Assembly: GCA_964387645.1 (NCBI GenBank)
Contig: CAYLYM010000163.1
Coordinates: 1 to 6,156, forward strand
DNA: 6,156 bases
Direction: 5' to 3'
Source: CAYLYM01 sp964387645
GTDB taxonomy: Bacteria; Calditrichota; Calditrichia; RBG-13-44-9
Notes under the pieces: model-generated
Told to the model about the DNA's origin: nothing
What the model saw: only the letters and a program-made list of their open reading frames with translations
Database searches by the model: none
Shown here: positions 1 through 6,156 of the stretch, piece by piece
How positions within the stretch are numbered: position 1 is the stretch's first letter
Layout: every line of letters starts with the position of its first letter
Program-made: the position numbers and the translations under genes

Positions 1-716
1 CATTATCCCAATAGGAGTCGACCAGTTTGAGGTTCTTATAACCTCTTGATGTAAAGATTTTAAAAAAACGAATATTTAATGTATTATCTCTATTAATGAA
101 AGCTTTGAAAAAATCAATAAAACTGTTATTACGATGATCTCGGCCAATGCAGAACGAGGAAGTATATTCATATTTTTTAAGAAATATTAAATATTAAATT
201 GCTTCTCCCTACTCTATGAGACTTGCAATGATGATTTTTTCAAAGCTCTCTAAATATTTAATCAACATATTTTATGTAATTGATGAATAATTTTATTCAC
301 AAATTATTCTGGCGGATTTATTCGTTTTCATTGCCCGCATTATTCACGGCATATTTTACGATCAACTGCAAAATCTGGGTTAAAATAAAACATACATCCT
401 TGCACCTTACAATCATCCCTGAAATCCATAGATATCCAATGACACTGAACATTATTATACAAGGCTACTCTGTGTTCTGAACATTATTCTCCGAAGATGT
501 TTTCCTTTTCTACCCTCTAAAGAAGGGCATAATTTTAAGATAATCAATTTATTAGAATAATTTTAAAAAATGCTTAATACCGATGGCATGATCATTGAGT
601 AATAAAGATGGGAGCTGAAAAATTTTTCCCAAACTACCCTGGTAATTGGGCGGGAAGAGATTGTTAACAATAAGAGGTACAAACGAAGATCGTCTTCTTC
701 CCGCTCAATTTTTGAT
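1..716. other. AT-rich stretch with no recognisable gene
   Basis: Both strands are broken by frequent stops. The longest frame, 280-480 on the plus strand (66 codons, opening with a TTG codon), resembles no family I know and has the residue mix expected of random AT-rich DNA. A second plus-strand frame starting at 646 runs into the antisense of the ATPase and is judged a shadow. Only small repeats such as GAAGA-TCG-TCTTC (685-697) are visible. I see no tRNA, transposase fragment or CRISPR repeat. It may be decayed DNA or a junction. Confidence 0.6.
29..45. repeat. Small hairpin GAGGTT-CTTAT-AACCTC
   Basis: Six-base perfect arms (29-34 and 40-45) surround a five-base loop near the left edge of the window. 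No T-run follows directly on either strand, so a terminator call is not supported. It could be part of a structure continuing outside the window, or chance. Confidence 0.3.
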
Positions 717-786
717 GTCATCCAGAGCCTGTTTTACCTGCCAGCTCCTGATAAGGGGAAAGGACTGGCAGGTGGCAGGCAATGAC
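717..786. repeat. Long imperfect palindrome downstream of the ATPase operon
   Basis: Nested complementary arms span 70 bases. GTCAT (717-721) pairs with ATGAC (782-786), GCCTG (727-731) with CAGGC (776-780), ACCTGCCAG (736-744) with CTGGCAGGT (765-773), and TCCT (746-749) with AGGA (761-764). The tip is 11 bases and there are small internal loops: 23 base pairs in all. TGGCAGG is also repeated in tandem at 766-779. The element starts about 50 bases after the stop of the 722-residue ATPase and would form a stable hairpin in its transcript. Neither strand has a U-tract directly after the stem, so it is not a standard intrinsic terminator. A role in 3'-end protection, or identity as a dispersed palindromic repeat, is possible. 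Confidence 0.65.
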
Positions 787-836
787 CGATTAACGTTCTC
801 CCTCCCCATGGAATACAATAACGACTTTTTGAATTT

Positions 837-3005
837 TTATCCTTTCAACATCCGCAGCCCGCTGCCAATCACCACAAATTCACTTAACTCGTGGACTAAA
901 ACTGCTACCGGAAGAGAAAAGACACCGGCAATGGCTCCGATGACCAGTGTCCCGATCACCAGTGCCGAGAGAAGTAAATTCTGATTAACTATTCTCTGAT
1001 TGCGTCGCGCCAGTTGCAGGGCATAGACCAGCTTTTCCAGATCATCAGCCATCAGCACCACATCGGCGGTTTCCAGAGCCACATCTGTACCAGCAGCACC
1101 CATTGCCACTCCCACCGTGGCTTCTGCCAGTGCCGGAGCATCATTAACACCGTCGCCTACCATGACCAGATGCCCATATTGTTCTGACATATCTCGAACA
1201 ATTTGAGCTTTATCCTCTGGTTTTAATTCTGCAAATACTTCATCAATAGCTAACTCCTGCGCGATGGCCTGGGCGGTTTGCCGGTTATCGCCGGTTAACA
1301 TCGCAACCTTCCTGATGCCAATTTGATGCAACGCTTCCACGGCGTTTCGAGCAGTGGGACGAACCTGATCGCGAATTGCCAGAATCCCAATGGGCGCTTT
1401 CTCATCACCCACAATCACTACTGTTTTTCCCTGTTCCTGGAGACGTTGGATATCTTCCTTTGCACAATCCAGAGGAATACCAAGTTGTTTTTCAAATAAA
1501 TCGGGACTGCCAACGTAAACAGTACGACCCTTTACTTTTGCCATTGCGCCAGCGCCGACAAGGGATTTGAAATCAGCGATTCTGGCAGGCTGAAAATCGT
1601 TTTTATGTGCATATTGGACAATCGCGCGCGCCAGGGGATGTTCACTGCCACTCTCAATCCCGGCAGCAAAGGTTAAAACCTCCTCCACTGTAGGGGGTGC
1701 AGCATTGCTGTCCATATCCGAGCAGGGTACTACATCGGTTACAACTGGCTCCCCGCTGGTCAGGGTGCCGGTTTTATCCAGTGCGACTATGGTTACCCTT
1801 GCCAGTTCCTCCACATAAACGCCACCTTTTATCAGCACGCCACGACGAGCAGCGGTACCCAGCGTTGCCACAAGGGTAATAGGAATGGAAATTACCAGTG
1901 CACAAGGAGAAGCTGCAACAATAAATACGGTGGCCCGAATGATCCAGGTATGCCAGATGGCCCCGAAAATTAGGGGAGGGAGCAGCGCAATGAGAATTCC
2001 ACTAAATAACACTGCCGGACTGTAAACTTTTCCAAAACGTTCGATAAACCGTTGGCTTTGCCCTTTGCGTTCCTGCGCTTCTTCCACCATCTGAATGATG
2101 CGCGAAAGGGTATTATCTGCAAAGGTTTTGGTGGCGCGAACTTCTAATAATCCTTCCTCGTTGATGCTGCCGGCGAAAACTAGATCCCCGGGCACCTTTT
2201 CTACGGATATGCTTTCTCCAGTGATGGGAGCTTCATTCACGCTAGTTTTTCCGGAAATAACTTCACCATCGGTGGGAATGGACTGACCAGGTTTAACAAG
2301 AAAAATGTCGCCCACCTGGATTTCTTCTATGGGTTTTTCCACTTCGACCCCATCGCGTTTAATCAGGGCCGTTTTTGGAGCCAGATTCATTAGTGCTTTG
2401 ATGGCAGAACGGGTTTTTTCTTCTGTATAACCCTCCGCGGCTTCGGAGATGGAATACAAAAATACCAACATGGCACCCTCAGCAGCCTGGCCCATCATTG
2501 TAGCCACAACGGCAGCAGTGGCCATAAGTAATTCGATCCCGATCTCCTTCTCGAAAATTAATTCTTCCAGGGCTTCCCGCCCGAAATAATACCCGCCAAT
2601 CAGAATAGCGGCAATATAAAGTGTCAAAGATACAATGTTGGGTAATCCGAATCTTCCCAACAGCAAGCCAATAAGTAGCAAAATTCCCGATAGAATCGAA
2701 GTGATGACTTTGGGATTTTGCCATGGTTTTGGTGCGAATGGAAGGGGCGAGCCGTCTACCGGGGGAAATCCCAGTGCGTGTAATTTTTCCTTCAGTGTTC
2801 TGGAGTTGATAAGATCCGGATCGTACCAGATTTCTACTTTAGCCGATTTGGGAAAAACCTGTATTTTTATAATGCCATTTTCATTTTTCAATCCCCGCTC
2901 AATGGCGGTTGCATCATGTTCACAATCCAGATTGGCAACTCGCGTGGATAGCTTCAATTGATCCCCTGTTATTCCGTTATTTACAATAGGCCTCGGATGA
3001 CACAC
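837..3005 (-). CDS. P1B-type heavy-metal ATPase, SPC subgroup, with divergent HMA-like domain (722 aa)
   Basis: This is a complete inner-membrane metal-exporting ATPase that uses ATP to drive divalent cations out of the cytoplasm. Visible in order: an HMA-like domain (about residues 17-82) whose metal loop is C28-E29-H30-D31 instead of CxxC; four helices (about 98-190); the actuator motif TGES (262-265); two helices with the ion-site motif S366-P367-C368; the phosphorylated aspartate D410 in DKTGT; the nucleotide-binding H456-P457 and GAG (484-486); TGD (571-573); GDGVND (617-622); and two final helices ending in H705-E-L-S-E709. SPC points to the P1B-4 group (Co/Zn/Cd/Fe), but HELSE departs from the usual HEG(G/S)T, so the substrate is uncertain. 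The start is ambiguous. GTG at 3005 lies inside an inverted repeat. TTG at 2957 has a better ribosome site, matches where the HMA domain begins, and would give 706 residues. The gene lies about 70 bases after the other ATPase and is probably co-transcribed with it. It ends in TAA. Function class is near certain; exact metal is not. Confidence 0.95.
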   Translation of the reverse strand: MCHPRPIVNNGITGDQLKLSTRVANLDCEHDATAIERGLKNENGIIKIQVFPKSAKVEIWYDPDLINSRTLKEKLHALGFPPVDGSPLPFAPKPWQNPKVITSILSGILLLIGLLLGRFGLPNIVSLTLYIAAILIGGYYFGREALEELIFEKEIGIELLMATAAVVATMMGQAAEGAMLVFLYSISEAAEGYTEEKTRSAIKALMNLAPKTALIKRDGVEVEKPIEEIQVGDIFLVKPGQSIPTDGEVISGKTSVNEAPITGESISVEKVPGDLVFAGSINEEGLLEVRATKTFADNTLSRIIQMVEEAQERKGQSQRFIERFGKVYSPAVLFSGILIALLPPLIFGAIWHTWIIRATVFIVAASPCALVISIPITLVATLGTAARRGVLIKGGVYVEELARVTIVALDKTGTLTSGEPVVTDVVPCSDMDSNAAPPTVEEVLTFAAGIESGSEHPLARAIVQYAHKNDFQPARIADFKSLVGAGAMAKVKGRTVYVGSPDLFEKQLGIPLDCAKEDIQRLQEQGKTVVIVGDEKAPIGILAIRDQVRPTARNAVEALHQIGIRKVAMLTGDNRQTAQAIAQELAIDEVFAELKPEDKAQIVRDMSEQYGHLVMVGDGVNDAPALAEATVGVAMGAAGTDVALETADVVLMADDLEKLVYALQLARRNQRIVNQNLLLSALVIGTLVIGAIAGVFSLPVAVLVHELSEFVVIGSGLRMLKG
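2962..2967 (-). promoter_or_regulatory. Candidate ribosome binding site (AGGGGA) for an internal TTG start of the second ATPase
   Basis: On the minus strand AGGGGA lies four bases before an in-frame TTG at 2957-2955 (residue 17 of the longer reading). This is a better ribosome site than the weak GTAGGCAG before the GTG at 3005. The HMA-like domain begins immediately at this TTG. The choice decides whether the protein has 706 or 722 residues and whether the inverted repeat is coding or intergenic. Confidence 0.4.
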
Positions 3006-3037
3006 CTGCCTACTGACGTAGCCGGTTGTGTCATCCG
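2994..3037. repeat. Perfect 11-bp inverted repeat between the two ATPase genes
   Basis: The arms CGGATGACACA (2994-3004) and TGTGTCATCCG (3027-3037) are exact inverse complements separated by 22 bases. The spacer has a possible inner stem CTAC/GTAG (3010-3013 with 3018-3021). Outside the arms, GGC (2989-2991) and GCC (3041-3043) could extend pairing across small internal loops. There is no T-run on either side, so it does not look like an intrinsic terminator. In the minus-strand transcript the 3' arm contains the nominal GTG start of the 722-residue ATPase, so a folded stem would hide that codon. It may be an intercistronic RNA structure, a protein-binding palindrome, or a short dispersed repeat. 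Confidence 0.75.
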
Positions 3038-3074
3038 TATGCCGCTTTTAAGTGTATCTGTCTATTCTTTGTTT

Positions 3075-5444
3075 TCATCCAAGAAAATCTGTGTCATTCA
3101 ATCCTGAAGATTTAAAATTTAACAATCGCAAGGCATTTGCTACCACTATCAGGGTGCTCCCTTCGTGAAAGAGAATAGCAATGCTGATTCCAGCGTAACC
3201 CATTAATGTGGCGGCTATTAGCAAAAAGATGACGCCCAGTGAGATTATTAGATTCTGTTTGATAATTTTCCGGGTCTGGCGACTCAAACCAACAGTAAAC
3301 GGTAATTTCCCCAGATCGTCAGACATCAGGGCTACATCGGCGGTTTCCAGTGCCACATCGGTTCCGCTGGCTCCCATGGCTATTCCCACTGTTGCGTTGG
3401 CCAAAGCCGGTGCATCATTCACCCCATCACCCGCCATGGCGACTTTGGAATATTTTTTAATGAGGTCTTGAACGGCCGTTACCTTATCCTGTGGTAGCAA
3501 TCCTGCCCGAAATTCAGTAAGTCCCACCTTTTCAGCAATAGCCCTTGCTACGCGGGGATTATCTCCGGTAAGCATAATGAGCTTTTTAATCCCCAATTTT
3601 TTCAGGGCTTGAAGAACTTTCGCCACATTTGGACGAGGTTGATCTGCCAGGGCGATGATTCCTGAAAATTTTCCACCTGCCCTGATCAGCATGGTGGTAA
3701 ATCCTCGAGATTGGAACTCCGCTTCTTGTTTTTTTATCATTTCTGGAATGGGATCCCCTTCGGCTGCAGCAAACAATTTCAAATTCCCAATTTCCACAAT
3801 CTCACCGCTCACCTTGCCGATCAGTCCTTTCCCGGAAAATGTTTGCACATCGGTGGCTTCCGGGAACTGCAGACCCATTTCTTTTGCTTTGCGAAGAATC
3901 GCCTGTGCCAGGGGGTGTTGGGAGCGACTTTCTACAGCGGCCGCTTTCGTCAACAATTCTTTTTCATCTATCTGGTTAAAAGTGACAATCTGGCTGACTT
4001 CTGGTCTGCCTACCGTCAGCGTGCCGGTCTTATCAAATGCAATGGCATACAGTGCGCCTAAATTTTCCAGATGCACACCACCTTTAATCAATACCCCACT
4101 GCGGGCCGCACGAGCAATTCCAGATAAAATTGCCGAGGGTGTAGCAATAGCCAGGGCGCAGGGAGAAGCGGCTACTAAAATGGTCATGGCTCGCAGGAAG
4201 GCAATTCGCCAGCTTAGCAGACCAGCCAATGGCGGAATAAAAATAAATAATATAACTCCGATTAATACAATGGGTACAAATTTGCTCTCAAATTTTTCAG
4301 TGAATAATTGCGTGGGAGATTTTTGAGTTTGAGCCTCTTCCACCAATTGAATTACGCGGGCCAGAGTGGTGTCTTTGGCCAACCGCAGCACCTCTACTTC
4401 CAGCACTCCTTCACCATTAATGGAACCAGCAAATACTTCCGCACTAATTCCCTTTTCCACCGGGATGCTTTCCCCGGTAATGGGACTTTCGTCCACACTG
4501 GAGTGTCCTTCAATAACCCGCCCATCAATGGGAATGCGTTCCCCGGGACGCACAATCACCACATCCCCTTTCTGGAGCTCATCTACAGAAATTTCAATTT
4601 CCCTACCGTCCCTGCGAACGCGAGCTGTTTTAGGAGTAATTTCACCCAATGCCTTTATGGCATTTCGTGCCCGATCGATCGCATAATGTTCTAATGCATG
4701 GCCAAGACTAAATAAAAAGAGTAATAAGGCCCCCTCGGCCAGTTCACCTAAAAATGCTGCCCCCAGTGCCGCAACGACCATCAAAAAATCGATATCGAAG
4801 CGAAATTTCAGGGCAGCTTTGATACCATGACGTGTAGCATCATAACCTCCGGTTAAGTAAGCCAGTATGTAGCTACCAGTTGAAAATGGCGGGGAAAGAA
4901 ATCCGAATTTTTCTCCCAGGAATCCCAGCGCCAGAAAGAATCCCGCCAACAGCGATAAAACCAATTCAAAGTTCCTCTGAAACCAGTTCTCTTTCTCTTT
5001 TTCTTCCACCTCATAGCCCATTTGCCGAACAAGGTGAATAATCTGTTTGTAATTGATTTTTTGAGCATCGTATTCAATGCGCATTTTTTCTGCGGCATAA
5101 TTCACCGATACGGTAATCACTCCCGGTTTTCTGGATAGGAGATGTTCAATACTCAATGCACAGTCAGCACAATCCATTCCTCTGATCCGCAATGTTGCGT
5201 GATGGAATTGTTTGCTGATTTCTGCACCGGTCTGCCGAACCAGACGACGTAGCTTTTCCAGAGTGACAATATTGGGATCATAGTGCAGACATAATACAGC
5301 CTGGCCATTCCAGGTATCGATATGGACCCTCTGAATTCCACGATGTATTTGCAATTGATCAATCAGTTTCTGGATACACTGGTCCTGTTCATCTTTAACT
5401 TCAGGGAGCAATAACAGAATTTCGATTTGCAGTATTTTTTCCAT
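3075..5444 (-). CDS. P1B-type heavy-metal ATPase, P1B-4 (SPC/HEGST) signature, two N-terminal HMA-type domains (789 aa)
   Basis: This is a complete metal-translocating P-type ATPase of the inner membrane, expected to export a divalent cation (Zn, Cd, Co or Fe). Residues 5-75 look like an HMA fold without the metal-binding pair; only scattered cysteines C23 and C52 remain. Residues 83-147 are a canonical HMA domain with GMDCADCA (C92, C95). Helices follow at about 158-252, then the actuator TGES (323-326), two helices with S427-P428-C429, D471 in DKTGT, H510-P511, the G538-K-G540 nucleotide site, TGD (626-628), GDGVND (672-677), and a last helix with H760-E-G-S-T764. SPC together with HEGST is the P1B-4 signature; characterised relatives include CoaT, CzcP and PfeT. 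Many P1B-4 pumps lack N-terminal metal-binding domains, so two is notable. Length and all catalytic motifs are intact. The ATG start is preceded by an AT-rich leader with only a weak purine stretch (AGTAAAG), so the ribosome site is poor. It is likely the first gene of a two-gene operon. Confidence 0.96.
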   Translation of the reverse strand: MEKILQIEILLLLPEVKDEQDQCIQKLIDQLQIHRGIQRVHIDTWNGQAVLCLHYDPNIVTLEKLRRLVRQTGAEISKQFHHATLRIRGMDCADCALSIEHLLSRKPGVITVSVNYAAEKMRIEYDAQKINYKQIIHLVRQMGYEVEEKEKENWFQRNFELVLSLLAGFFLALGFLGEKFGFLSPPFSTGSYILAYLTGGYDATRHGIKAALKFRFDIDFLMVVAALGAAFLGELAEGALLLFLFSLGHALEHYAIDRARNAIKALGEITPKTARVRRDGREIEISVDELQKGDVVIVRPGERIPIDGRVIEGHSSVDESPITGESIPVEKGISAEVFAGSINGEGVLEVEVLRLAKDTTLARVIQLVEEAQTQKSPTQLFTEKFESKFVPIVLIGVILFIFIPPLAGLLSWRIAFLRAMTILVAASPCALAIATPSAILSGIARAARSGVLIKGGVHLENLGALYAIAFDKTGTLTVGRPEVSQIVTFNQIDEKELLTKAAAVESRSQHPLAQAILRKAKEMGLQFPEATDVQTFSGKGLIGKVSGEIVEIGNLKLFAAAEGDPIPEMIKKQEAEFQSRGFTTMLIRAGGKFSGIIALADQPRPNVAKVLQALKKLGIKKLIMLTGDNPRVARAIAEKVGLTEFRAGLLPQDKVTAVQDLIKKYSKVAMAGDGVNDAPALANATVGIAMGASGTDVALETADVALMSDDLGKLPFTVGLSRQTRKIIKQNLIISLGVIFLLIAATLMGYAGISIAILFHEGSTLIVVANALRLLNFKSSGLNDTDFLG

Positions 5445-5605
5445 TTGCTTTACTAATTTTTTTCACTTTTCAAATAAATTAATTAAAAATTTAAATATAC
5501 CAATCGACTTACACAAAAATTATTCAATTTAACGGTTTCAAAAATTTAGCTATTGATTCAGCTCGGATTTAATACGCTCAATTTTTCATCCTTAATCTTT
5601 GGAGC
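5445..5605 (-). promoter_or_regulatory. AT-rich leader expected to hold the promoter of the ATPase pair
   Basis: This gene-free stretch between the RND remnant and the ATG at 5444 is very AT-rich and is the only place a promoter for the ATPases could lie unless they are read from further upstream. I could not find a -35/-10 pair matching sigma-70 well at 16-18 base spacing, nor a clear MerR-type or ArsR-type dyad. The region is assigned by position only. Confidence 0.3.
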
Positions 5606-5929
5606 CACTTCACTTTAGATACCAGTAGAATAGAGCAAGGGTACCATTCCCAGGGCAGCGGCAAATGCCATCATCAACACCGGACGCAGTTTTAAACAGG
5701 CTACTTTTATGGAAGCTTCGTCCATCGACAGCCCCTCTTTTAATAATTGATTCAGATAGGTCACCAGCACGATTCCATTCAATAATTCAATACCAAACAA
5801 AAAGATAAACCCAACAGATGCCGGTACTGACAGGTTCTGACCGGAAATCCACAGCGCCACAACGCCCTCAACCAGTGCTAATGGAATATTCAAAAGAATT
5901 AACAAAAAATAAAATAAAAGACTTACCAC
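5606..5929 (-). pseudogene. Remnant of CzcA/CusA-type heavy-metal RND efflux pump
   Basis: About 104 codons match the C-terminal membrane part of CzcA/CusA-family inner-membrane pumps, proteins of about 1,040 residues. Recognisable pieces in order are LLNIPLAL, ALWISGQNLSVPASVGFI, LNGIVLV, a YLNQLLKEG loop, LRPVLM and PLLYSTGI. The proton-relay TM4, the periplasmic domains and the N-terminal half are absent. The frame opens with GTG at 5929, but in-frame residues upstream up to a TAA at 5951-5953 show no clear family match. At the other end the frame hits TAA exactly where family members read Gly of STGI-GSEV. The next three codons still read Ser-Glu-Val, after which similarity stops. This pattern fits a nonsense change plus flanking deletions. 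Two membrane positions also carry Glu where the family usually has small residues (LVEG, FGIELLNG). It cannot work as a pump. It suggests a former Czc-type system beside the ATPases. Confidence 0.88.
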
Positions 5930-5953
5930 CCTGGTTATTTTGAATAGGTTTTA

Positions 5954-6156
5954 AAGTTATTTAAAATGTATTAACTTATGATTAGGCGTCTGTGTTAAAT
6001 TTATTCAGCATTATGCTGATGAATCTAAATATTTTAAAATTATATAAAAGGCCTGGATTTCTAAATCTAGAAAAGTGGTTTCGATAAAAAATGATATCAT
6101 CTGTTACTGGCAGTGTGTTTAAATAAAAAATAAAACCGTTAAATAAAAAAATTTTT
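5954..6156. other. AT-rich non-coding edge of the window
   Basis: There is no open frame of meaningful length on either strand, and no further RND similarity can be read upstream of the pseudogene. The last 40 bases are almost only A and T, with TTAAATAAAAAA occurring twice. Another short symmetric site, TTTCTA-AATC-TAGAAA, lies at 6058-6073. Confidence 0.5.
6005..6019. repeat. 15-bp palindrome, operator-like
   Basis: TCAGCAT (6005-6011) and ATGCTGA (6013-6019) are exact inverse complements around one central base. Beyond them, ATT and AAT could continue the symmetry after a two-base slip. The site lies in AT-rich DNA about 75 bases upstream of the RND remnant in its reading direction. That position would suit an old operator for that pump, but nothing else supports this. 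Confidence 0.35.

Noticed and set aside
280..480. Plus-strand open frame of 66 codons
   Set aside because: Opens with TTG, has no ribosome site, no recognisable family, and a composition typical of random AT-rich DNA.
705..809. Minus-strand ATG frame of 34 codons just after the operon
   Set aside because: No ribosome site, and most of it is the long palindrome, which explains the sequence better than coding does.
646..984. Plus-strand open frame of 112 codons
   Set aside because: Its second half is antisense to the ATPase C-terminus and its first half covers the palindrome. No family resemblance.
837..3005. Copper (P1B-1) or classical Zn/Cd (P1B-2) exporter assignment
   Set aside because: Those groups carry CPC in the sixth helix; both ATPases here have SPC and a His-Glu motif in the last helix.
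2994..3037. Intrinsic terminator between the two ATPase genes
   Set aside because: The stem is good but no U-tract follows on either strand, and the arm enters the next gene.
3005..3074. Metal-sensing (NiCo-type) riboswitch in the intercistronic gap
   Set aside because: A GGCAG word is present, but the gap is too short and lacks the repeated conserved modules and four-way junction of that class.
3655..4326. Plus-strand open frame of 223 codons
   Set aside because: Entirely antisense to the 789-residue ATPase, which has every expected motif. A shadow frame.
5445..5560. Sigma-70 promoter pairs such as TTGTGT with TAAATT
   Set aside because: Matches are weak (three and four of six) and many equal alternatives exist in such AT-rich DNA.
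5575..5586. Twelve-base match CGCTCAATTTTT with 702-713, as possible direct repeats of an insertion
   Set aside because: About one such match is expected by chance in a window this size, and the flanks do not extend the identity.

Overview
The window is a small heavy-metal efflux locus on the minus strand, set in AT-rich, gene-poor DNA. It holds two complete P1B-type heavy-metal ATPases in tandem (5444 to 3075, then 3005 to 837). Upstream of them (5929 to about 5606) is a decayed fragment of a CzcA/CusA-type RND metal efflux pump. I see no intact gene on the plus strand; the plus-strand open frames across the ATPases are antisense shadows. The RND fragment implies a Gram-negative ancestry, because CzcCBA-type pumps span two membranes. 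The ATPase genes look moderate in GC and the flanks strongly AT-rich. The sequence does not fix the phylum, and I do not name a species.

Layout from right to left, the direction of transcription. Positions 5930-6156 are AT-rich with one 15-bp palindrome at 6005-6019. Positions 5606-5929 are the RND pseudogene. Positions 5445-5605 are an AT-rich leader that must hold the promoter of the ATPase pair, though no convincing -35/-10 pair stands out. Positions 3075-5444 encode a 789-residue ATPase with a cysteine-less HMA-like domain, a canonical HMA domain with a CxxC motif, and an SPC/HEGST membrane signature. The gap of about 70 bases to the next gene carries a perfect 11-bp inverted repeat (2994-3037) that overlaps the nominal GTG start. 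Positions 837-3005 encode a 722-residue ATPase whose HMA-like domain has C-E-H-D in place of CxxC and whose last helix has HELSE in place of HEG(G/S)T. About 50 bases past its stop is a long imperfect palindrome (717-786). Positions 1-716 hold nothing I can call a gene.

Working together: both ATPases carry the SPC signature of the P1B-4 subgroup, whose known members export Co2+, Zn2+, Cd2+ or Fe2+ from the cytoplasm. They probably form one transcription unit. Their different N-terminal metal-binding modules and TM8 signatures suggest division of labour rather than simple duplication. The RND remnant suggests the locus once also had a periplasm-to-outside step. No metal-sensing regulator (ArsR/SmtB, MerR or Fur type) is present in the window.

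The most unusual features are the divergent metal-site residues of the second ATPase and the two structured DNA/RNA elements bracketing its gene. I find no convincing evidence of a wholly new system.
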